Assembly: GCF_003001675.1 (NCBI RefSeq) | Contig: NZ_PVYW01000002.1 | Span: 310,001 to 374,000 of the forward strand | DNA from: Cohnella sp. SGD-V74 | GTDB lineage: Bacteria; Bacillota; Bacilli; Paenibacillales; Paenibacillaceae | Length of the DNA stretch: 64,000 bases | Direction of reading: 5' to 3' | Part shown: in pieces, positions 43,848 to 51,165 of the stretch | Position numbering within the stretch: the stretch's first letter is position 1 | Layout of the letters: each line of letters opens with the position of its first letter | Notes under the pieces: generated by a model | The model's input: the letters and a program-made list of their open reading frames with translations, nothing else | Databases searched by the model: none | What the model was told of the DNA's origin: nothing | Made by a program: the position numbers and the translations under genes

Positions 43848-44417
43848 ATGAATACGTTGGCCTATGGCTTGCTAAGCCTGCTCACTCACTCCCCCCTGTC
43901 CGGATACGATCTGACGCAGAGGATACAGCCATTCTGGCCGGCGAAGCACAGTCAAATCTACCCGCTGCTCGCCCGTCTCGAGAAGTACGGCATGGTATCC
44001 TGCGAGCTGATCCAGCAGAGCGACAAGCCCGACAAGAAAGTATACTCCATTCAGGAAAAAGGATTCGAAGCGCTGCGGGAATGGCTGACCGTGCCGGCCT
44101 CCGATCCGGTCATGCGCGACGAGTTGATGCTGAAGGCGTTCTGCGTGTCTCACGTGGATCCGACGGTATCGCGCGATCTGTTCGCAGCCCGTCTGGAGCA
44201 TTACCGGGCCAAACTGGGGCGGCTGCAGGACAAAATCCAGTCCGTGCGCCAGATGGCGAACGCGGGCGAAACGGAAATTCCCCCGTACAACTCGCTCTTC
44301 TTCGGACCTTACATTATGTTGAACAAAGGGCTGATGGTGTGCCGGACGAACATCGAATGGTGCGAGTGGGTGCTGTCGATCATTCCGGACGGAGCCGCGG
44401 CAAGCCGGGAGGATTAG
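43848..44417 (+). CDS. PadR family transcriptional regulator
   Basis: 189 residues. A winged helix (about 1-80, LAYGLLSLLTHSPLSGYDLTQRI and YPLLARLEKYGMVS) is followed by a C-terminal helical dimerisation domain (about 95-180), as in AphA/PadR-type repressors. The ATG at 43848 follows GGAGG; earlier in-frame starts would cross the operator. It most likely represses the divergent DHA2 exporter and itself. Confidence 0.93.
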   Translation: MNTLAYGLLSLLTHSPLSGYDLTQRIQPFWPAKHSQIYPLLARLEKYGMVSCELIQQSDKPDKKVYSIQEKGFEALREWLTVPASDPVMRDELMLKAFCVSHVDPTVSRDLFAARLEHYRAKLGRLQDKIQSVRQMANAGETEIPPYNSLFFGPYIMLNKGLMVCRTNIEWCEWVLSIIPDGAAASRED

Positions 44418-44435
44418 CTAGGAGAAAATAATAAA

Positions 44436-44489
44436 GCCGCAGCGAAGGCTGCCCTGCTCCCTCTCGGGACGGGCAGCCTTCGCTGCGGC
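44436..44489. terminator. Shared terminator between padR and doxX genes
   Basis: A 19-bp perfect stem starting GCCGCAGCGAAGG encloses a 16-base loop. The minus strand then has TTTATTATTTT; the plus strand has a poorer tract. Confidence 0.9.
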
Positions 44490-44498
44490 GTTGTCGGA

Positions 44499-45032
44499 TT
44501 ATGCCGTGGGAACATCCGTCGGAGCGCCTCCTTTGCCTCCGGTCAGCTTCTTCCAGCCGAGGCGAATCCACGGGAGCAGGTAGTAGTCGAGTCCGAATTT
44601 GCCGGCGTTCGCTCCGCCGATGAAGACGAGGATGCCGAGCAGCGTCAGCCACGGGTTAGTCGATACCGTTCCGGCGAACAGGAACAGGAAGTTCATCATC
44701 AGTCCGAAGAACGCGGCCGCCGCCGTCAATCCCCCGACGATCAGTCCCAAGCCGACGAGGAACTCTCCGACCGGAATCAGGAAGTTGATCAGCTTGACGT
44801 TCGGCAGGGCGAAGTGCTCCAAGAATGCCGTATACGTCGGATAGATCGCCGTGTTCGTCGCTTTGTCCAGAACCGGACTTTCAACTGCCTTGTTGAGGAA
44901 GCCCGTCGCGTTGAAGCCTTCTCCGGTCATTTTATGCCAACCCGCATCAAGCCATTGCCAGCCGAGATAAATCCTAAGCAAAGTGAACGCTGCTGCCGCC
45001 CAGACGTTTTCCCTAAGAAACTTGATCACCAT
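44499..45032 (-). CDS. DoxX family membrane protein
   Basis: 177 residues with four membrane segments and the LLRIYLGWQWLDAGWHKMTG start and PVGEFLVGLGLIVGG loop of DoxX proteins (related to the thiosulfate:quinone oxidoreductase subunit). Bacterial members have been tied to redox or detoxification functions; the precise role is unknown. I prefer the ATG at 45032, 9 bases after GGGAG; the ATG at 45041 touches the site. The divergent neighbour encodes a thiol-redox enzyme. Confidence 0.88.
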   Translation of the reverse strand: MVIKFLRENVWAAAAFTLLRIYLGWQWLDAGWHKMTGEGFNATGFLNKAVESPVLDKATNTAIYPTYTAFLEHFALPNVKLINFLIPVGEFLVGLGLIVGGLTAAAAFFGLMMNFLFLFAGTVSTNPWLTLLGILVFIGGANAGKFGLDYYLLPWIRLGWKKLTGGKGGAPTDVPTA

Positions 45033-45247
45033 TGCCGCCATCTCCCATCGTTTTCTCTTCTCCCTACGCCTTCATTATGTCTTCTTTTCACTCCCATTAA
45101 TGTGAAAATAATCACAAACTTTCGCCCGGATCAAGCCGAATCATGAACAAATGGTGACAACCGCGGCGGCGGTGCGACGATACGGTTCGGAGGGAAGCGT
45201 TCGACGTGGTACAATAGGAGGCAAAAGCACTGAATTGGAGATTCGTT

Positions 45248-46264
45248 ATGAGCGCACAAGAGCAGGTACAGACAGAGCAAGCCATTATTATCGGAGCCGG
45301 CCCCTGCGGCTTGTCAGCGGCGCTGGAGCTGCAAGCCGCGGGCATCGAGCCGCTGCTGATCGAGAAGCATGCCATCGTTCATTCCATCTATCAATACCCG
45401 ACCTATATGAACTTCTTCAGCACCGCCGAGCTGCTCGAGATCGGAGGCATTCCGTTCACGAGTCCGAACGACAAGCCGTCCCGGCGCGAAGCGCTGCAAT
45501 ACTACCGGGACGTGGCGCTGCGGCGGAAGCTGCGCATTCGCGCCTACGAGGAAGCGACCTTGATCCGGCCTCGGCCGGACGGCTCGTTCCTCGTCGAGAC
45601 CTCCGATCGCTTCGGCGTCGTTCGCACGTACGAGACGCGCTGCGTTACCGTGGCCACCGGCTACTTCGACCATCCGAACATGCTGGGCATCCCCGGCGAA
45701 GAGCTGCCGAAGGTGTCCCATTTCTTCGGCGAGGCGCACCCGTATACCGGAATGAAAGTCGCCATTATCGGAGGCAACAACTCCGCGGTGGATGCGGCGA
45801 TGGAGCTGCTCCGAGTGGGGGCGGACATTACGGTCGTGTACCGGGGCGAGCACTATTCGTCCAGCATCAAGCCTTGGGTGCGGCCGCTGTTCGAGGGCAG
45901 CGTGAACAAGGGTAATATCCGGATGCTGTTCTCCTCCCGCGTCGTGCGCATCGATCCGGACAGCGTTACGGTTCAGCCGTCGGAGCAGGGGGCCGACCCT
46001 TACCGGATCGACAACGACTTCGTGCTGGCATTGACCGGCTTCCGGCCGGAGCGGACGCTGCTCACCGACGCGGGAGCGACGGTAGATCCGGAGACGACGG
46101 TGCCCTCCTTCGACCCCGAGACGATGGAGACGAACGTGCCGGGACTGTTCATCGCCGGCGTTATCGCCGCGGGTCGCGAGGCGAACGAGATTTTCATCGA
46201 GAGCGGCCGGCATCACGGCAAGCTGATCGCTCGGCGAATCCTGGCGCTTCAGGGACCGCGTTAA
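45248..46264 (+). CDS. ypdA: Putative bacillithiol disulfide reductase YpdA
   Basis: 338 residues. FAD motif IIIGAGPCGLSAAL at the N-terminus, NADPH motif VAIIGGNNSAVDAAMELLR in the middle, and the C-terminal ALTGFRPE/FIAGVIAAGREANEIFIESGRHHG block typical of YpdA. In Firmicutes YpdA reduces oxidised bacillithiol with NADPH. It lacks the CxxC motif of thioredoxin reductases, as expected. GGAG precedes the ATG by 7 bases; a TACAAT -10 element lies at about 45211. Confidence 0.92.
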   Translation: MSAQEQVQTEQAIIIGAGPCGLSAALELQAAGIEPLLIEKHAIVHSIYQYPTYMNFFSTAELLEIGGIPFTSPNDKPSRREALQYYRDVALRRKLRIRAYEEATLIRPRPDGSFLVETSDRFGVVRTYETRCVTVATGYFDHPNMLGIPGEELPKVSHFFGEAHPYTGMKVAIIGGNNSAVDAAMELLRVGADITVVYRGEHYSSSIKPWVRPLFEGSVNKGNIRMLFSSRVVRIDPDSVTVQPSEQGADPYRIDNDFVLALTGFRPERTLLTDAGATVDPETTVPSFDPETMETNVPGLFIAGVIAAGREANEIFIESGRHHGKLIARRILALQGPR

Positions 46265-46266
46265 AA

Positions 46267-46291
46267 TAAAAAGCCCGCCGCGAGGGCGAGC
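46267..46291 (-). terminator. Terminator of the NreABC-like operon
   Basis: GCTCGCC-CTCGC-GGCGGGC on the minus strand, then TTTTTATTTT. Confidence 0.8.
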
Positions 46292-46297
46292 CGGATG

Positions 46298-47350
46298 TTA
46301 TTCGCTTGGCTGCTGGGGAATGATTAAGGAGACGAGCGTGCCTTCGCCCGGAACGGAGCGGATCTGAAGCTCGCCGCCGATCGCCCTCGCGCGTTCTTCC
46401 ATGCTGAAGAGGCCAACGCCTTCCTTGCTGCCGTCCCTGACGAAGCCTTTGCCTTTATCCTGGATGACGATCTGCACATGGGAGCCGTTGTCCCGGACGT
46501 CGACTGACGCTTCGGATACGTCGGCATACCGTCCGACGTTCGTCAGCGCCTCCTGGATGACGCGATAGATGGTCGTCTCCTCTTGAATGTTGAGCCTTTT
46601 CTTCAGGTTGGAGGAGAAGGCGACCTGAATGCCGTAATGCTTGGAGTACGTATCCAGATACGTGCGAAGAGCGGGAATGACGCCGAGATCGTCCAGCACC
46701 GAAGGCCGCAGCTCCCAAGCCAGGCCGCGAACGTCCGCCATCAGATTGGCGATCTGCTCCCTGACCTTGTTCAGGTGGTCGTGAGCGCCGCTGGAGAGGA
46801 TCGCGTCGACGGAAATCAGCAGCGAGAACAGGCTTTGGCCGATTCCGTCGTGCAGGTCGCGCGAGAACCGCCGCCTCTCCTCCTCCTGAATTCGCATCAT
46901 CTGCGAGAGCAGCAGCTGCAGCTCCTCCTCGGCTTGCTTGCGCGCCGTCACTTCGTGACGGATGGATAAATACTGATACGGCTTGCCGTCTTCGTTCAGG
47001 AAAGGCACGATCGTCGTGTCGACCCAGTAGTAGCTTCCGTTTTTGGCGCGATTTTTAATCTCGCCTCTCCATACGTTGCCCGATCCGATCGTCCGCCACA
47101 GCTCTTTCATGAACTCCTTGCCGTGATGGCCCGAGTTGATAATCCGGTGATCCTGCCCCATCAATTCCTCTCGCGAATAGCCGGAAATGTCGCAGAACCT
47201 GTCGTTGACGTAATGGATTTTTCCCGTGCGGTCGGTTACCGCCACAATCGACGCCTCGTCCAGCGCGTACTTGAGATCGGACAACTGCTTGAGCATATCC
47301 TCGTGCGAGCCGCTCTCCGTCGAGCCGTATTTACCGTAATCATGCGTCAA
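46298..47350 (-). CDS. PAS-domain sensor histidine kinase, NreB-like
   Basis: 350 residues, no membrane segment. A PAS domain (about 25-135, VTDRTGKIHYVNDRFCDISGYSREELMG) is followed by a HisKA_3 domain with RRRFSRDLHDGIGQS (phospho-acceptor His near 168) and a C-terminal ATPase domain (YRVIQEALTNVGRYA, KGKGF, VGLFSMEERARAIGG). Kinase region and gene order match the oxygen/nitrate sensor NreB, but only one Cys is in the PAS domain, not the four that hold the [4Fe-4S] cluster in staphylococcal NreB. So it may sense a different signal. It overlaps the regulator gene by 11 bases. Confidence 0.9.
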   Translation of the reverse strand: MTHDYGKYGSTESGSHEDMLKQLSDLKYALDEASIVAVTDRTGKIHYVNDRFCDISGYSREELMGQDHRIINSGHHGKEFMKELWRTIGSGNVWRGEIKNRAKNGSYYWVDTTIVPFLNEDGKPYQYLSIRHEVTARKQAEEELQLLLSQMMRIQEEERRRFSRDLHDGIGQSLFSLLISVDAILSSGAHDHLNKVREQIANLMADVRGLAWELRPSVLDDLGVIPALRTYLDTYSKHYGIQVAFSSNLKKRLNIQEETTIYRVIQEALTNVGRYADVSEASVDVRDNGSHVQIVIQDKGKGFVRDGSKEGVGLFSMEERARAIGGELQIRSVPGEGTLVSLIIPQQPSE

Positions 47351-47999
47351 AATTCAGCAGTCCCTTCTTCATCGCGAATTTGACCAGATCGGGCCTCGTT
47401 TTGAGATTGAGCTTCTCCATCAGATTGCTTTTGTGGGATTCGACCGTTTTGACGCTAATGATCAACTGCTCGGCGATATCCTTGTTCGTGTAGCCCTGAG
47501 CCACCTTGGCGAGAATCTCGCGTTCCCTCTCGGACAGCGATTCGTACGTTCCCGCGTCGCCTCCGCCGTTTTTCAGTTTATCCAAATATTCGCTCATCAG
47601 CCGCTTGGTCGCCGTCGGGTGCAAATACGCGTTGCCCTGGGCGACATGGCGGATGGCGCTGATCATCTCTTCGTGCGGGGCGCTCTTGAGCAAGTACCCG
47701 GAAGCTCCCAGATGAATTGCCCGGAACAAATATTCCTCGTCGTCGTGCATCGTCAAAATCAAGACGGCCGTATCCGGAAGCTGCTTCTTCAGCTCGGCGG
47801 TCGTGCTCAGCCCGTCCTTGCCGTGCGGCATGCTGAGGTCCATCAGCACGACGTGAGGACGGCACTGCATCGCCTTGGCGATCGCCTCTTCCCCTTCGGC
47901 CGCTTCCCCGACCACTTCCATGTCCTCCTTGGCGCTTAGCAGCATCGCCAAACCGGATCGAACGACGGCGTGATCGTCGACCAGCAATATTCGGATCAT
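47340..47999 (-). CDS. NarL/FixJ family response regulator, NreC-like
   Basis: 219 residues. A receiver domain (about 1-120, VDDHAVVRSG and the acceptor Asp in VVLMDLSMP) is joined to a LuxR-type helix-turn-helix (about 150-210, LSEREREILAKVAQGYTNKDIAEQLIISVKTVESHKSNLMEKL). It is phosphorylated by the kinase encoded downstream. The GAF-protein gene lies 30 bases upstream. GGGN4CCC palindromes near the operon and fnr promoters are candidate binding sites. Confidence 0.93.
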   Translation of the reverse strand: MIRILLVDDHAVVRSGLAMLLSAKEDMEVVGEAAEGEEAIAKAMQCRPHVVLMDLSMPHGKDGLSTTAELKKQLPDTAVLILTMHDDEEYLFRAIHLGASGYLLKSAPHEEMISAIRHVAQGNAYLHPTATKRLMSEYLDKLKNGGGDAGTYESLSEREREILAKVAQGYTNKDIAEQLIISVKTVESHKSNLMEKLNLKTRPDLVKFAMKKGLLNFDA

Positions 48000-48029
48000 T
48001 ATCCGGCCTCCTTCCTTGTTATGCTGCTA

Positions 48030-48458
48030 TCATAACAAATCCCCGATCCATTCGGCTATCTCCGCGGCGGCTTTCGTTACCGTCTCGCGTTCCGGCGGAC
48101 CGTAAGCGCGCTTCGTTCGGTTTCCCGCGAGCAGGATGCCGACGATGTCCGGTCCGGCCATGACCGGAGCCGCATAAGCGGATTGCAGCCGCTCGGTCAG
48201 CAATATGGAATCGGCGCGCTTCTTGGCTTCCCCGCTGTCCCAGACGAGCCCGCGCCCCACCTTGATCACTTCGCCTTCGATCCCCTGGCCGTAACCTACG
48301 CTTATATAGGAATACCGATCGTTCAAATTGCCGGACGCCCATTTCCAGCGCGCGCTGCGCTCTCTCCGATCGATGACGGCAAGCGCCGCCAGATCGCTTT
48401 CGACCGCTCCCCTAACCCCGTCGAGCACTCCCTGAATCTGTGTATCCCTCGTTTGCAT
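48030..48458 (-). CDS. GAF-domain protein, NreA-like
   Basis: 142 residues forming one GAF domain (ALAVIDRRERSARWKWASGNLNDRY through AAPVMAGPDIVGILLAGNR). In staphylococci NreA is a lone GAF protein that binds nitrate and controls NreB; gene order here (GAF, regulator, kinase) is compatible. Nitrate binding cannot be shown from the sequence. It is the first gene of the operon, with a promoter at 48495-48523. Confidence 0.85.
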   Translation of the reverse strand: MQTRDTQIQGVLDGVRGAVESDLAALAVIDRRERSARWKWASGNLNDRYSYISVGYGQGIEGEVIKVGRGLVWDSGEAKKRADSILLTERLQSAYAAPVMAGPDIVGILLAGNRTKRAYGPPERETVTKAAAEIAEWIGDLL

Positions 48459-48494
48459 AAGGCATTCCCCCGTTCAGATCCTGGTCCTTCTTCT

Positions 48495-48538
48495 ATTGTA
48501 GCTAGACCACCTCCGCTTGTAAGTCAGGGAATCCCCTG
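48495..48538 (-). promoter_or_regulatory. Promoter and GGGN4CCC palindrome ahead of the NreABC-like operon
   Basis: On the minus strand CTTACA (48523-48518), 17 bases, TACAAT (48500-48495). Directly upstream CAGGG-AATC-CCCTG (48525-48538) has perfect 5-bp arms and is centred near -43, a normal activator position. GC-rich GGGN4CCC palindromes are reported as NreC targets; the assignment here is inferred. Confidence 0.55.
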
Positions 48539-48639
48539 AAAGACCGCGGGAGAATCCCCCATCTTTGCGCAGAGAATGGCCGCACAGCCGCATTACAGGG
48601 CATCGGGGCTCAAAATTTCGCCGTTTCCCCCGTTCAAAA

Positions 48640-48676
48640 TGTGATATTCCTCACAGAAAAATAGGGGAATTCCCCT
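48640..48676. promoter_or_regulatory. FNR box and second GGGN4CCC palindrome upstream of fnr
   Basis: TGTGA-TATTCC-TCACA (48640-48655) is a perfect CRP/FNR-type site. Eight bases later AGGGGAATTCCCCT (48663-48676) is a perfect 14-bp palindrome containing GGG-AATT-CCC. Both lie between fnr and the NreABC-like operon, suggesting auto- and cross-regulation by oxygen and nitrate signals. Confidence 0.6.
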
Positions 48677-48759
48677 TCGCATTTCAGCGTATTCCCGGAT
48701 AACATTCATTTCCTGCTCAAGGTACGATAGAGATAACAGAACGAGGGGAGATGGCAGCG

Positions 48760-49533
48760 ATGGGCAGCGGCAACGGGCTGGCAGTAGCGATGACAAATGA
48801 ACGGACGACGGGGGTTCGGGCGTGTCCCGGACATATGGGTATCGCGAACTTCTGCGAACCTAAGCAGTTCGAACGTCTGGAAAGCCTGATGGTTCCCATG
48901 CGGGTGCCCGCTGGCGGTTTCCTGTTCTGGGAAGGCGACGAAGCGGAGCATGCGTACTACGTTCGCAGCGGAAGAGTAAAGCTGCGCAAGTCGACCGAGG
49001 ACGGCAAGGAATACATCCTGTCGATTCTGCAGGCGGGCGACATGATCTGCGAGTTCGCGGCTGGTCAGATGGGTCTTCAATACGCCTTCACCGCGGAAGT
49101 GACGGAGAACGCCGAGATCGGCGTCATCCATCGGTTCGACCTGGAGGCGGCCATGCGCCAAGACGGAGAGCTGGCGTTCGGATTTATGGGCTGGATGGCT
49201 TACAATCACCGGGTTACGCAATCGAAATTCCGCGATCTGCTGCTCTTCGGCAAACCGGGCGCTCTGGCTTCGACCTTGATTCGCCTGAGCAATTCGTTCG
49301 GCGTGGTCGAGCCTTACGGAATCCGTATCGACATGAAGCTGACTCACGCGGAGCTGGCCGATTTTATCGGAGCGACGCGCGAGAGCGTCAACCGGATGCT
49401 GAACGAGTTTAAGGAAAAGGACATTCTAGATTTCCGCTACGGCAAAATCATTATCCGCAGCCTCAGCGCTCTGCAGCAAATATGCCGCTGCAACACCTGC
49501 CCGACCTGTCCGGAGGAAATCTGCCGCATATAA
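48760..49533 (+). CDS. fnr: Fnr, oxygen-responsive Crp/Fnr regulator
   Basis: 257 residues. A cyclic-nucleotide-like sensor domain (about 35-150), a dimer helix, a winged helix (about 190-235, LTHAELADFIGATRESVNRMLNEF) and a C-terminal cysteine cluster. Cys247, Cys250 and Cys255 have the C-x2-C-x4-C spacing of Bacillus-type Fnr, which holds a [4Fe-4S] cluster at the C-terminus, unlike E. coli FNR. It activates anaerobic and nitrate genes when oxygen is low. The ATG at 48760 lies 9 bases after GGGGAG; the ATG at 48751 abuts it. Confidence 0.93.
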   Translation: MGSGNGLAVAMTNERTTGVRACPGHMGIANFCEPKQFERLESLMVPMRVPAGGFLFWEGDEAEHAYYVRSGRVKLRKSTEDGKEYILSILQAGDMICEFAAGQMGLQYAFTAEVTENAEIGVIHRFDLEAAMRQDGELAFGFMGWMAYNHRVTQSKFRDLLLFGKPGALASTLIRLSNSFGVVEPYGIRIDMKLTHAELADFIGATRESVNRMLNEFKEKDILDFRYGKIIIRSLSALQQICRCNTCPTCPEEICRI

Positions 49534-49549
49534 CCCCCTCCACGCGAAG

Positions 49550-49590
49550 AAGAGGCCGATGCTCCCTTGAAGGGAAAACATCGGCCTCTT
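49550..49590. terminator. Shared terminator between fnr and the VUT gene
   Basis: AAGAGGCCGATG and CATCGGCCTCTT, perfect 12-bp arms around a 17-base loop. Confidence 0.85.
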
Positions 49591-49607
49591 TAGTGTAGTT
49601 GGGGAGC

Positions 49608-50165
49608 TTAAGCCATCCTCGTTCGAGACTGCGGCAATAGCTGAATGACGATCGCGCCCAGCAGCTGCATGCCGACTTTGACGGCGATCTGTCCGGCGAT
49701 GGCGTAGCCGACCAAGCTCCACGGCAGGAATCCGGCTCCGAGCGGGGACAGGCCGACGATGACGAAGACGACGCTGTCGACCGCCCCTCCGACGATGCCG
49801 CTGTACAGCACCCGCAGCGACATCGGCAGCTTCAAGCGGGAGTAAATTTCGGTGTCCGCCGTTTCCGAGAACAGGAAGGTGAGGGCCGAAGCGCCCACGA
49901 TCCACAGCGTATCGTCCAGCAGGAACGAGGTGAGAGCGGAGATCGCCATCGCCGTCACGATGACGATGTACGTGTTGCGGCGTCCGATCGCGTTCTGCAC
50001 GAGATCGCGGAAAATAAACGTCGCCCCGATCAGAAACGACCCCGCGGGAATAATCAGATAACCCAGCCGAACGGGCGCATAAGCGGCGGTTACGACGTTG
50101 GCGGCGACAATGGCGAGCAGATACAGCGCGATCAGCGCTATTTTTACCCCGTAGCCTCTCTTCAT
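49608..50165 (-). CDS. VUT family putative queuosine precursor transporter
   Basis: 185 residues with about five or six membrane segments; [38 protein letters not shown] and [14 protein letters not shown] match the short VUT/YhhQ-like group. The ATG overlaps the queF stop (ATGA), so it is translated together with a preQ0-reducing enzyme. It probably imports a queuosine precursor, as does its 226-residue paralogue at 41443. Confidence 0.88.
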   Translation of the reverse strand: MKRGYGVKIALIALYLLAIVAANVVTAAYAPVRLGYLIIPAGSFLIGATFIFRDLVQNAIGRRNTYIVIVTAMAISALTSFLLDDTLWIVGASALTFLFSETADTEIYSRLKLPMSLRVLYSGIVGGAVDSVVFVIVGLSPLGAGFLPWSLVGYAIAGQIAVKVGMQLLGAIVIQLLPQSRTRMA

Positions 50166-50653
50166 CGGTTATCCACCTTCTCCGGGTATAGGTCGTGGTT
50201 CAACAGTCGATGCTCGGCCATCCGCTCGTACTTGGCGCCCGGCTGCCCCCAGTTGCAATAAGGATCGATCGAAATGCCTCCGCGCGGCGTAAACTTGCCC
50301 CACACTTCGATATAACGCGGATTCATCAAGGCGATCAGATCGTTCATGATGATGTTCATGCAATCCTCGTGAAAATCGCCATGATTCCGAAAACTGAACA
50401 AATACAGCTTGAGCGACTTGCTCTCCACCATTTTCCGGTCGGGAATGTACGAGATGTACAGCGTCGCGAAATCGGGCTGACCCGTGATCGGGCACAGGCT
50501 GGTAAATTCAGGGCAGTTAAACTTGACGAAATAGTCCCTGCCCGGGTGCTTGTTATCGAACGACTCCAGAATGCCCGGATCGTACTCGAACGCATACTTG
50601 GTCCCCTGATTGCCGAGCAGCGTGAGGTCTTGCATTTCTTCCGGCTTGCGCAT
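50162..50653 (-). CDS. queF: NADPH-dependent 7-cyano-7-deazaguanine reductase QueF
   Basis: 163 residues, the length of the short (YkvM-type) QueF. Catalytic Cys54 and Asp61 lie in [14 protein letters not shown], and [20 protein letters not shown] is the QueF signature with the His and Glu used in substrate binding. It reduces preQ0 to preQ1 in queuosine synthesis. A GGAAGGGG site precedes the ATG. The rest of the que pathway is not in the window. Expression is probably governed by the leader that begins at 51130. Confidence 0.97.
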   Translation of the reverse strand: MRKPEEMQDLTLLGNQGTKYAFEYDPGILESFDNKHPGRDYFVKFNCPEFTSLCPITGQPDFATLYISYIPDRKMVESKSLKLYLFSFRNHGDFHEDCMNIIMNDLIALMNPRYIEVWGKFTPRGGISIDPYCNWGQPGAKYERMAEHRLLNHDLYPEKVDNR

Positions 50654-50853
50654 AAAAAAATCCCCTTCCTTGTATGAAGAAAGAGAATTCGCTGGTTAAC
50701 TGTTCCGCTAAATAAACATGAAAAAAACGGCGCTCCATTAACGGCCGAAGGCTATCCCGCATCGCGGTCGCAGGGCGCTCCGGACGAGAATCGGCCGATT
50801 CGGTTCGGCGATCTGGTCATCCGGAACGCTCCGCTCGAGGGACAGCCTTGCTA
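50654..50853 (-). other. Remainder of the queF leader
   Basis: Between the structured segment and queF. A short GC stem (CGGC...GCCG) followed by seven T at about 50716-50741 could be a weak terminator. No credible gene is seen. Confidence 0.35.
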
Positions 50854-51015
50854 GGGCATGTATGCAAACCCGCTCGGGGGCATCTTTCACCGCCTGTTCG
50901 CCCCCCTGCTTCGTCACTTTTGCTTGACGCACCCCCGGTACGCCTTCACAAAAGTTCCTTGCATGGAACGAAAATTCGGCAATATCTGCTACCCTCGGAG
51001 GTTGCATACAAGCCC
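50854..51015 (-). ncRNA. Candidate structured RNA between a preQ1 riboswitch and queF
   Basis: On the minus strand GGGCTTGTATGCAA (from 51015) pairs with TTGCATACATGCCC (to 50854), one mismatch, closing about 134 bases. Inside are GTTCC...GGAAC, CTTTTG...CAAAAG (with GCGTACC pairing to GGTGCGT) and GGGGGC...GCCCCC. No family is recognised. It could be an extended expression platform or an independent RNA. Confidence 0.45.
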
Positions 51016-51040
51016 TGGGCCGGCAAACTGGCGTTCGTTT

Positions 51041-51079
51041 TCCTTAGTTTTTTATAGAGGGAGTTCGCGAACCTCTCCC
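51041..51079 (-). ncRNA. preQ1-I riboswitch in the queF leader
   Basis: On the minus strand: GGGAGAGGTTC, loop GCGAAC, TCCCTC, then TATAAAAAACTAAGGA. The GGTTC core, CCCTC closing strand and A-rich tail match the Bacillus preQ1-I aptamer almost base for base. It is about 390 bases upstream of queF, unusually far. Confidence 0.92.
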
Positions 51080-51136
51080 GGCCCGCCGTTACGGGGCGTT
51101 CCGGATTTTCTTCTTCGGTTATGAAGTTACCTACGT

Positions 51137-51165
51137 ACTATACCACAGAGAACTTCGGCAGCCAA
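51137..51165 (-). promoter_or_regulatory. Promoter of the preQ1 leader, inside the 3' end of the GH4 gene
   Basis: TTGGCT (51165-51160), 17 bases, TATAGT (51142-51137) on the minus strand. The -35 and spacer are the last codons of the GH4 gene, and its TAG stop lies within the -10. Transcription would start about 50 bases before the aptamer. Confidence 0.6.

Noticed and set aside
48663-48676. EcoRI-containing palindrome as a simple chance site
   Set aside because: Rejected as mere chance because a second GGGN4CCC palindrome lies at a proper activator position in the same region; kept as a candidate operator instead.
50738-51007. Small gene between the preQ1 riboswitch and queF
   Set aside because: The 89-codon frame has no ribosome site, no family resemblance and lies over the paired RNA segments.
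50854-51015. 6S RNA
   Set aside because: The long closing stem is reminiscent, but I cannot align the central bulge to known 6S sequences and it sits in a riboswitch leader, so I keep it as an unassigned structure.
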